This document shows positions 1-5,702 of a DNA stretch of 7,167 nucleotides, one piece after another. Position 1 is the stretch's first letter, and every line of letters begins with the position of its first letter. The position numbers were made by a program, and so were the translations under genes. The DNA comes from Pseudomonadota bacterium (GTDB taxonomy: Bacteria; Myxococcota_A; Polyangia; Haliangiales; Haliangiaceae). The notes beneath the pieces are model-generated. The model was not told the origin of the DNA and made no database searches. It was given only the letters and a program-made list of their open reading frames with translations. The DNA is taken from the NCBI GenBank assembly GCA_023430775.1, contig JAEYYY010000200.1, positions 1 through 7,167 on the forward strand, in the 5' to 3' direction.

Positions 1-180
1 CCCCGCGACCGGGCGGTCGTTCGAGGGCCGGTTGCCGAGCGACGGCAGCGCTCCCGGCGCCTCCTGCGGCTTTCCCGCACGCATCGCCGCGAGGTCGGTC
101 TTGCAGTGCTTGCAGCGCCCGGCGACCGGGTGAATCGGCCCCCGGCAGACAGGGCACGGAACGCGCGCTTCGAGACCCAT
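1..180 (-). CDS. Zinc-ribbon N-terminus of a protein cut by the left window edge
   Basis: Reading leftward from an ATG at 180-178, all 60 codons to the window edge are open and G/C-rich in third position. The product starts MGLEARVPCPVC. It has two Cys pairs, CPVC (residues 9-12) and CKHC (residues 23-26), separated by ten residues with a Gly-Arg before the second pair. This is the spacing of a compact zinc ribbon. After about residue 35 the chain becomes Pro/Gly/Ala-rich and looks like a linker. In such proteins the ribbon usually precedes a transmembrane helix or another domain, which would lie outside this window. An in-frame stop at 205-207 and no other start codon in between fix the start. 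No clear Shine-Dalgarno precedes it. It is divergent from ndk. The function cannot be named from this fragment; the zinc-ribbon call is from the Cys pattern alone. Confidence 0.72.
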   Translation of the reverse strand, partial: MGLEARVPCPVCRGPIHPVAGRCKHCKTDLAAMRAGKPQEAPGALPSLGNRPSNDRPVAG

Positions 181-184
181 TCGT

Positions 185-214
185 TTGACGATGCTAGCGC
201 GTTTGGCTTAGCTT
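185..214 (+). promoter_or_regulatory. Candidate sigma-70-type promoter of ndk
   Basis: TTGACG at 185-190 matches five of six bases of a -35 box. TAGCTT at 209-214, 18 bases further on, matches only three of six -10 bases. Initiation near 220 would give a leader of about 15 nt carrying only the ribosome-binding site. The 55-bp gap between the divergent starts leaves no other place for the ndk promoter unless it lies inside the leftward gene. The -35 is good and the -10 weak, so this is tentative. Confidence 0.4.
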
Positions 215-223
215 GCGCGCCGC

Positions 224-230
224 AAGGAGT
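224..230 (+). promoter_or_regulatory. Ribosome-binding site of ndk
   Basis: AAGGAGT lies six bases before the ATG at 236. This is a near-perfect Shine-Dalgarno at ideal spacing and it confirms the ndk start. Confidence 0.85.
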
Positions 231-235
231 CCGCC

Positions 236-670
236 ATGGCTATCGAACGCACTTTCTCGATCATCAAGCCCGACGCCGTCGCCAAGAACGTGATCGGCCC
301 GATCACCGCGAAGCTCGAGGCCGCAGGCCTTCGTATCCTCGCCTCGAAGATGGTTCGCCTCACCGAGGCGCAGGCCAAGGCGTTCTACGCGGTCCTCAAG
401 GAGCGCCCGTTCTACAACGACCTCGTCAAGTTCATGACCGAGGGGCCGGTGGTGGTGCAGGTCCTCGAGGGCGAGAACGCGATCCTCAAGAACCGCGAGG
501 TGATGGGCGCGACCAACCCGGAGAAGGCCAACGCCGGCACCATCCGCAAGGAGTTCGCCACCAACATCGAGCGCAACGCGGTGCACGGCTCGGATGCTCC
601 GGAGACGGCGAAGGAAGAGATCGCGTTCTTCTTCTCGGCCGCCGAGCTCGCGTCGCTCGCGCGCGGTTAG
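236..670 (+). CDS. ndk: Nucleoside diphosphate kinase
   Basis: This cytosolic enzyme transfers the gamma-phosphate of ATP to other (d)NDPs through a phospho-histidine, balancing NTP and dNTP pools. The 144-residue length is standard for bacterial Ndk. The signature NAVHGSDAP (114-122) contains the phosphorylated His117. Other family residues are in place: Lys11 (IIKPDAV), Tyr51, Phe59, Arg87, Thr93 (GATNP), Arg104 and Asn114. The C-terminus EIAFFFSAAEL matches the short bacterial form. The start is set by a strong Shine-Dalgarno. In many proteobacteria ndk lies directly upstream of rlmN on the same strand. Here rlmN is nearby but on the opposite strand, with the 588-residue gene between them. 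A hairpin begins immediately after the TAG stop. No key residue is missing. Confidence 0.99.
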   Translation: MAIERTFSIIKPDAVAKNVIGPITAKLEAAGLRILASKMVRLTEAQAKAFYAVLKERPFYNDLVKFMTEGPVVVQVLEGENAILKNREVMGATNPEKANAGTIRKEFATNIERNAVHGSDAPETAKEEIAFFFSAAELASLARG

Positions 671-689
671 CGAGCTCCTTTGGGGCTCG
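671..689. terminator. Hairpin between the convergent ndk and 588-residue gene
   Basis: CGAGCTCC (671-678), loop TTT, GGGGCTCG (682-689) form an 8-bp stem with one G-T wobble, starting right after the ndk stop. The opposing gene ends at 708, so the hairpin could serve both directions. Neither side has a clear T-run, so it may be an intrinsic terminator without a U-tract, or only an RNA-stabilising stem. Confidence 0.45.
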
Positions 690-707
690 TCGATCGTCCC
701 CCGCTCG

Positions 708-2474
708 TTATCCGCGAATCGGTCCGCCGTGCGACCACTGGGTCAGCACGAGCTTCCACTCGCTGCCTTCCTTGAGCAGCACGGCGAGCACGCGGAACGT
801 CTGCGTCAGCTCGGTCGCGGCGCGCGTCTTGTGCGTGAAGTCCGCGTTGACCAGCGCCACGCCCACCGACGGTGACACGCCGACGACGTAGGCGGCGGAG
901 TCGTGGAGCTTGATCTCGACGCCGCGCAGCTTCTGGAACACCTCCTTCACCTTCCCGCCGCCGACGATCTTCTCGCCGGGCCCGCTTCCGAAGTTGAAGC
1001 CGTCGCTGCGATCGCTGCGCGCGTTAGCGAACGCCAGCCGCGAGGCAAACGCATCGCGCACCGCCTTGTCGAGCTCCTTGGGGCCATCGAGCTTGTTCGG
1101 GATCGGCTTCGCGAGCGGCTTGGTGCCGAGGATCGCGAGCCGCTCGGCCACCTCGTCGCGCCCCCGGACCGCCCAGTGCCACGCGAGCACGCGCCACCCG
1201 GTCGTGGTCGCGGCGGCGAGCTGCGTGATCGCGAGCCGTCGCGTCGGCCGGCCGGGCCCCGACAGCTCGAGCTCCTGCGCGATCCACGCGTGACCGGCTT
1301 CCTCGCCGACGTGCGAGAACTTGATCTCGACGGTGCCGTCGCGCATGTCGCCGAGGTCGCGCCTGACCTGTGCGGCGATCGCTGCCTTGTCGAGCACCAG
1401 CTCGTCGGCGTCGATGCCGAACCCGATCGCGGTCGGCGCCAGCGTCGCGATCACGCCATCGGCATCACCGCGCGCGATCGCGGACCGCTGATCCTGCAGC
1501 ATCGCCTGCACCGTGGTCGGCGACGACACCTGCGCCTCGACATCGCTGCCGGCCTTGATCGCGGCGCCGGAGCCGGAGCCCGAGCCCGCCTTGGGCGCGT
1601 CGACCTTCGTCGGCTTGTCAGCGCCCTGATCGGGCGGCTTGTCGGGCGGCGTTGCCTTGTCGGGGGTCGTCGGCTTGTCGGCCACCGCCGGCGTCTCGGG
1701 CTCCGATCGACTGCGCGTGGTCGACGACAGCAGCACGCCGATGCCGGCGCCGAAGCCGATCGCGAACCCGCCGAGCGCGAAGTACAGGCGCCGCCGCGAC
1801 CGCCGCTCCTCGACCGGCGCGGTCGGCACGATCCACATCGAGCTCTTGGGCGCGAACTGCCCGGTCCTCGGCACGTACATCCCCGGCGGCGTCGGCACCG
1901 GAGGCGGCGGAAAGCCGGGGTTGGTGTTGCCGGCACTGTCGTGCGGCATCTCGACACTCGAGAACTGCGCCGAGAACCGCTGCGACTCGCCGGCGTGCAG
2001 CCACCGCGCATAGCGGATCGCCTGCGGGATCGAGAGGAAGCACAGCACGCCGATGCCGATCAGCGAGATCGACGCGATGAACAGGACGTCGGACACCAGC
2101 TCGATGTCCTCGGCGGCGAGCACGCGCATCATCCCGGCGAGCGCGCCCTTGTCGATCACCAGCAGCACGCTGCCGAACGCGATGTCGAGGATCGCGGCGA
2201 CCAGCAGCGAGATCAGGCCGCCGCGCACCATCAGCCCGCCGAACACCAGCGCGACCATCGCGCACGCCGCCCACGCGATCACGTACCCCGAGCCACCGCT
2301 CTTGTTCTGGTGGATGAGGACGAACGCGATGGTGCCGAGCAGCAGGCACCCCGCCGCGGCGAGCTGGGTGAACAGGCCGGCGAACCGCAGGATGTAGCGG
2401 CGCGGTTGCACCGAGTCCGCGATCGATCGGCCGGCCCGATCTTCCTCGATGGGAGCGCCCCACTTCGCCGTCAC
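708..2474 (-). CDS. Five-helix membrane protein with two periplasmic NTF2/SnoaL-like domains
   Basis: The product has 588 residues. Four hydrophobic helices lie near 31-54, 64-84, 87-107 and 128-150. A soluble Pro-rich stretch (about 186-220, with PPPPVPTPP) follows, then a fifth helix near 230-251 preceded by the basic run RRSRRR. The positive-inside rule puts the N-terminus and the 151-229 loop in the cytoplasm and the C-terminal half in the periplasm. Residues 255-318 are a low-complexity Pro/Asp/Lys then Gly-Ser linker. Residues about 320-437 and 463-585 each look like an NTF2-like fold of the SnoaL type: an N-terminal helix, then strands ending in WRVLAWHWAV and WKLVLTQWSHGG. Such domains bind small ligands or act as scaffolds; no catalytic residue can be assigned. 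The start is GTG at 2474; an in-frame stop at 2505-2507 excludes a longer form. No Shine-Dalgarno is clear, and GTG at codon 22 is an alternative. The function is unknown; the fold call is by eye. Confidence 0.9.
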   Translation of the reverse strand: MTAKWGAPIEEDRAGRSIADSVQPRRYILRFAGLFTQLAAAGCLLLGTIAFVLIHQNKSGGSGYVIAWAACAMVALVFGGLMVRGGLISLLVAAILDIAFGSVLLVIDKGALAGMMRVLAAEDIELVSDVLFIASISLIGIGVLCFLSIPQAIRYARWLHAGESQRFSAQFSSVEMPHDSAGNTNPGFPPPPVPTPPGMYVPRTGQFAPKSSMWIVPTAPVEERRSRRRLYFALGGFAIGFGAGIGVLLSSTTRSRSEPETPAVADKPTTPDKATPPDKPPDQGADKPTKVDAPKAGSGSGSGAAIKAGSDVEAQVSSPTTVQAMLQDQRSAIARGDADGVIATLAPTAIGFGIDADELVLDKAAIAAQVRRDLGDMRDGTVEIKFSHVGEEAGHAWIAQELELSGPGRPTRRLAITQLAAATTTGWRVLAWHWAVRGRDEVAERLAILGTKPLAKPIPNKLDGPKELDKAVRDAFASRLAFANARSDRSDGFNFGSGPGEKIVGGGKVKEVFQKLRGVEIKLHDSAAYVVGVSPSVGVALVNADFTHKTRAATELTQTFRVLAVLLKEGSEWKLVLTQWSHGGPIRG

Positions 2475-2507
2475 AGGAACGAATAACGTGACATGTAGGC
2501 CCCGCTA

Positions 2508-2529
2508 TTGCGCGTGGCACGACGCGCAA
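2508..2529 (-). terminator. Perfect 8-bp hairpin downstream of rlmN
   Basis: TTGCGCGT (2508-2515), a six-base loop, and ACGCGCAA (2522-2529) form a perfect 8-bp stem about 28 bases past the rlmN stop and 33 bases before the next start on the same strand. No T-run follows on the minus strand, so it may be a weak or U-less terminator, an mRNA processing or stability element, or a partial operon boundary. Confidence 0.45.
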
Positions 2530-2557
2530 ATGCTTCCCGGTCCAACCTGGTTAAACC

Positions 2558-3679
<1,122 letters not shown>

Positions 3680-3695
3680 GGCCCGGAAGCCTGGC

Positions 3696-4583
3696 CTACT
3701 TGATCGTGATGGCGAGCCGGGTGTTCACCGACTCGTTGAGCCTCAACCCCTTGATCGCCGGCTCGACGGCCGCGCGCACGCAGGCCTCCGCCTCGCTGGG
3801 GTTCGTAGGCGGCTCGATCTTGGTCACCCAGCCACCCTCGTCCTCGAACTGGGCGCTGCTGACGTAGGCCACCTTGAGCTGGATCGAGACCGTCAGCTCG
3901 TCCTTCTTCGTGGAGGCGTTGTGCTTCTCCCAGCACGCGACCAGCGCTGGCTTGAGATCGCCGGTGATCTTGTCGGGGACCTTGGGCCAGTTCTTCCCGG
4001 TCGGTGCGGGGATCGGGGTGACCGTCACCGCGAGCTTGTCGGTCGACGGCGTGGCCGGGCCCTTGGTCAGGTACGTGTCGGCGAGCTTGCTGCCGCCGAG
4101 CAGCTGCGGATCGAGGCCGCTCTCGCCCAGCGTCACCAGCTGATCGAGCGCCGCGAAGCGCATCGCCCCCGCCGGCACGGCGAGCACGCAGCGGTGCAAG
4201 ACCTTCGCGGCCAGCTCGGCATGCTTGGGGTTCTGCCGCGCGGCTGCGAGCGCCGCCCCGTAGGCACAGTCGATGTCGGGTGGGACGGCCAGCTTGTCGG
4301 CGTCGTAGCGCACGAGCGCCGCCGAGTACGCGGCCACCGCGCCCTCGACATCGCCTCGCTTCCACAGCGCCATTCCCTGGGCGGCGTGGTAGTCGCCCAC
4401 CGTGGAACGCGCGACGCGACGGCAGCTGTGCTCGACGCACCGCAGGTCGTCCTGGCAGTGCATGGACGCACCACAGCTCTCGTACTCCTTCGACTTTTGC
4501 TCCGCCCGCGCGCCTCCGGGGTCGGAGGATTGCGCCTTGGAGTCACAGGCGATCAGTACGAAAAGCCAAAGGCATGCCCTCAT
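3696..4583 (-). CDS. Lipoprotein with Cys cluster, TPR-like segment and AgmX/PglI-like C-terminus
   Basis: The product has 295 residues. The N-terminus MRACLWLFVLIAC is a short signal peptide with lipobox L-I-A-Cys13, so the mature protein should be lipid-anchored in the envelope. Cys37, 43, 49 and 54 form a small knot-like cluster (CGASMHCQDDLRC). Residues about 62-95 (AAQGMALWKRGDVEGAVAAY) read as one TPR-like helix pair, with more helical sequence to about 165. After a Pro/Thr-rich linker, residues 205-292 contain a central Cys in VACWEK, a strand pair, then EAEACVRAAVEPAIKGLRL. This resembles the C-terminal domain of myxobacterial AgmX/PglI gliding-motility proteins, also found in many TonB-like envelope proteins. 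The role is unknown and the family link is by eye. ATG at 4583 lacks a Shine-Dalgarno. It lies 30 bases after the small lipoprotein gene and 16 before rlmN, suggesting an operon. Confidence 0.93.
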   Translation of the reverse strand: MRACLWLFVLIACDSKAQSSDPGGARAEQKSKEYESCGASMHCQDDLRCVEHSCRRVARSTVGDYHAAQGMALWKRGDVEGAVAAYSAALVRYDADKLAVPPDIDCAYGAALAAARQNPKHAELAAKVLHRCVLAVPAGAMRFAALDQLVTLGESGLDPQLLGGSKLADTYLTKGPATPSTDKLAVTVTPIPAPTGKNWPKVPDKITGDLKPALVACWEKHNASTKKDELTVSIQLKVAYVSSAQFEDEGGWVTKIEPPTNPSEAEACVRAAVEPAIKGLRLNESVNTRLAITIK

Positions 4584-4613
4584 TGGAGGGCAGGATAACG
4601 CGAATCGGTGTGC

Positions 4614-4988
4614 TTAGAGGCACGCGCCGACGAGTGCATCTGCGATGCAGCCCGGACCGTTCGTGCCGCCCTGTCCACAGACCGCCGAGGTGCCGTCGTC
4701 ACCGCAGTCGAGGACCTCGTCGACCGTGACGTCGCCGGGGCCGCACTCGTCGTCGAAGCCACCGTTCGCCGCGACCGGGCCGCAGCCGGTGTCGATGCAC
4801 GGGTCGTCGCAGAACAACTCGTTCGGGGCACCCGGAGCGCAGAACGCGTCGAGGAAGTCTTCGCACAGCGCTTCCTGGTCGCCGGTGCTGAGCTCGTCGA
4901 CGAACACCGGACCGGGCGGGTTGCTGCTGCTGCTACCACAACCACCAATGGCCAACGCGAAGAAAAGGGAAATGGCTTGAAGTCTCAT
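4614..4988 (-). CDS. Small Cys-rich lipoprotein of unknown function
   Basis: Starting at ATG 4988 the product is 124 residues. MRLQAISLFFALAIGGC is a signal peptide with the lipidated Cys at 17, followed by a GSSSS tether. The mature domain is acidic and has ten cysteines (42, 50, 60, 64, 69, 82, 95, 104, 114, 123), an even number that suggests five disulfides in an extracytoplasmic protein. An in-frame ATG at 5006 would add six residues. I prefer 4988 because it gives a canonical signal peptide and leaves a normal leader after the -10 box at 5019-5024. The last Cys block, C-x8-C-x9-C-x8-C plus one residue before the stop, recurs in the gene at the right window edge. It heads the probable leftward operon. 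I do not recognise a named family. Confidence 0.88.
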   Translation of the reverse strand: MRLQAISLFFALAIGGCGSSSSNPPGPVFVDELSTGDQEALCEDFLDAFCAPGAPNELFCDDPCIDTGCGPVAANGGFDDECGPGDVTVDEVLDCGDDGTSAVCGQGGTNGPGCIADALVGACL

Positions 4989-5018
4989 GACCAGACAATA
5001 CGGCATTCGCAGGGGGAA

Positions 5019-5024
5019 ATTCTA
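5019..5024 (-). promoter_or_regulatory. -10 box for the leftward gene set
   Basis: On the minus strand this reads TAGAAT, five of six matches to TATAAT in an A/T-rich patch of a G/C-rich genome. Initiation would fall near 5012, about 24 bases before the ATG at 4988. The -35 position with 17-bp spacing (5042-5047, GATGCA) is poor, so the promoter may need an activator. Confidence 0.5.
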
Positions 5025-5047
5025 TTCGGCGACATGTTGCGTGCATC

Positions 5048-5066
5048 GTGACGTTAAGATCGTCAC
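5048..5066. repeat. 6-bp inverted repeat, operator candidate
   Basis: GTGACG (5048-5053) and CGTCAC (5061-5066) are perfect inverted copies separated by seven bases. The site sits directly upstream of the poor -35 position of the leftward promoter, where an activator would bind. The same bases could form a small hairpin, but transcripts from the -10 at 5019-5024 would not include it, which favours a DNA-binding role. Confidence 0.4.
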
Positions 5067-5260
5067 TCGTGTGAGGAGGTCGGAGACAACGTCCAGCGCT
5101 CCCACTTACCTGGCAGTTCGTGGCAACCGGCCGGGGTGCCGCTCGTCAGTTCGAAGACTTGCACTCGACGCGCGCCAGGAGCGCTCGCACATGATCGCCT
5201 CAGTGAGAGAGCAGCGCGCACTTCCAGGTCGCGCGATGTGGCGCACGTGTGAAGATCTGC

Positions 5261-5265
5261 GGAGG
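5261..5265 (+). promoter_or_regulatory. Ribosome-binding site that sets the start at 5271
   Basis: GGAGG at 5261-5265 lies five bases before GTG 5271. The in-frame GTG at 5265 overlaps this site, so it cannot be the start served by it. The downstream GTG is therefore preferred. Confidence 0.75.
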
Positions 5266-5270
5266 TGACG

Positions 5271-5576
5271 GTGAAGGCGTTTCTCGTTGTCGCGTTCCTC
5301 GCAGCAAGCGCTCGCGCGGACACTCCACCGCCAAAGAAGCCGTGCCCGGTCGTCGATCGGTTGCCGAGCGGCGGGTGCCTTCGTCACGACGAAGCTCCGA
5401 AGGCGCCGCCGACGAAACCGCCGACGAAGAAGTCGCCCGCGAAACCGCCGACGAAACCGCCGACGAAACCGCCGACGAAGAAGTCGCCCGCGAAGCCAGC
5501 GCCGGCACCTACGAAACCCGCCACGCAGAAGTGCCGCGTCGAAGAACGACTGCCCGCAGGCGGCTGCCCGAAGTGA
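5271..5576 (+). CDS. Small secreted protein: two matching Cys loops around a PPTK-rich linker
   Basis: From GTG 5271 the product is 101 residues. MKAFLVVAFLAASARA is a signal peptide with a standard A-R-A cleavage site before DTPPP; there is no lipobox Cys. The mature protein has only four cysteines, in two copies of one motif: CPVVDRLPSGGC (25-36) and CRVEERLPAGGC (88-99), consensus C-x-V-x-x-R-L-P-[SA]-G-G-C. Between them, residues 46-75 are tandem PPTK and KSPAK units that should be extended and very basic. The second loop ends the protein (CPK, stop). This suggests two small disulfide loops on a flexible cationic rod, possibly binding acidic polymers such as cell-surface polysaccharide or DNA; that is inference. 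It is 126 bases upstream of the triple-repeat lipoprotein gene on the same strand. No named family recognised. Confidence 0.8.
   Translation: MKAFLVVAFLAASARADTPPPKKPCPVVDRLPSGGCLRHDEAPKAPPTKPPTKKSPAKPPTKPPTKPPTKKSPAKPAPAPTKPATQKCRVEERLPAGGCPK
5406..5495 (+). repeat. Tandem 12-bp/51-bp coding repeats (PPTK, KSPAK)
   Basis: The 12-bp unit ccgccgacgaaa (PPTK) recurs five times, the last base varying to g where a second Lys follows. Two near-identical 39-bp blocks encoding PPTKPPTKKSPAK lie at 5406-5444 and 5457-5495, with one extra 12-bp unit between, so the higher-order period is 51 bp. Near-identity at the DNA level points to recent expansion by slippage or unequal exchange. Confidence 0.85.
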
Positions 5577-5586
5577 CTTTTCTCCT

Positions 5587-5620
5587 CGCGCGGGGCCTCC
5601 TGCCCCGTCGTGCCCGCGCG
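5587..5620 (+). terminator. Hairpin(s) after the small secreted protein gene
   Basis: Eleven bases past the stop, CGCGCGGG (5587-5594) can pair perfectly with CCCGCGCG (5613-5620). Alternatively CGGGGC (5591-5596) pairs with GCCCCG (5602-5607). The two stems share bases, so only one can form at a time. No T-run follows. It is either a U-less terminator between the two rightward genes or a leader structure for the second gene. Confidence 0.4.
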
Positions 5621-5633
5621 CTCGGTGAGGTCG

Positions 5634-5639
5634 TATTAA
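5634..5639 (+). promoter_or_regulatory. Possible -10 box of the triple-repeat lipoprotein gene
   Basis: TATTAA in the only A/T-rich patch of the 126-bp gap matches four of six -10 bases. No recognisable -35 box lies 16-18 bases upstream. If used, the leader would be about 57 nt. Weak evidence. Confidence 0.28.
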
Positions 5640-5691
5640 ACATCGTCGAGCGCAACCGCGTCGAACGAGACGGCCACGCTAGCTTCGCCAC

Positions 5692-5699
5692 AAGGAGAG
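5692..5699 (+). promoter_or_regulatory. Ribosome-binding site of the triple-repeat lipoprotein
   Basis: AAGGAGAG with GGAG at 5694-5697, five bases before ATG 5703. It is strong and well spaced, and it confirms the start. Confidence 0.82.
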
Positions 5700-5702
5700 C
5701 TG

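Larger units (their letters stand above)
5007..5270. other. Divergent intergenic region
   Basis: These 264 bases separate the leftward and rightward gene sets. The left third is relatively A/T-rich and holds the -10 box and inverted repeat listed separately. A modest hairpin (GGCA pairing with TGCC, 5122-5140, with one mismatch) lies in the middle. No convincing -35/-10 pair for the rightward gene was found between 5100 and 5260. Open frames across the region lack the third-position G/C bias of the real genes, so I see no gene here. Confidence 0.6.

Noticed and set aside
106..891. 261-codon plus-strand frame overlapping ndk
   Set aside because: It overlaps the whole of ndk in another frame and has a low-complexity Arg/Gly-rich product; ndk is certain.
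903..2486. 527-codon open frame antisense to the 588-residue membrane protein gene
   Set aside because: Its product is dominated by Arg, His, Ala and Leu with no recognisable domain, while the minus-strand frame gives ordered helices and NTF2-like domains.
4592..4597. TATCCT (minus strand) as a -10 for a leaderless transcript of the 295-residue lipoprotein
   Set aside because: Only four of six bases match, no -35 box exists, and the gene sits 30 bases behind another gene on the same strand, so co-transcription is simpler.
5159..5195. TTGCAC and CATGAT as a promoter for the small secreted protein
   Set aside because: The spacing is 25 bases, far from the usual 16-18.
4987..5268. 93-codon plus-strand frame ending at the ribosome site of the 5271 gene
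   Set aside because: Its position suggested translational coupling, but third codon positions are not G/C-biased, it has no ribosome site, and it overlaps the leftward promoter.
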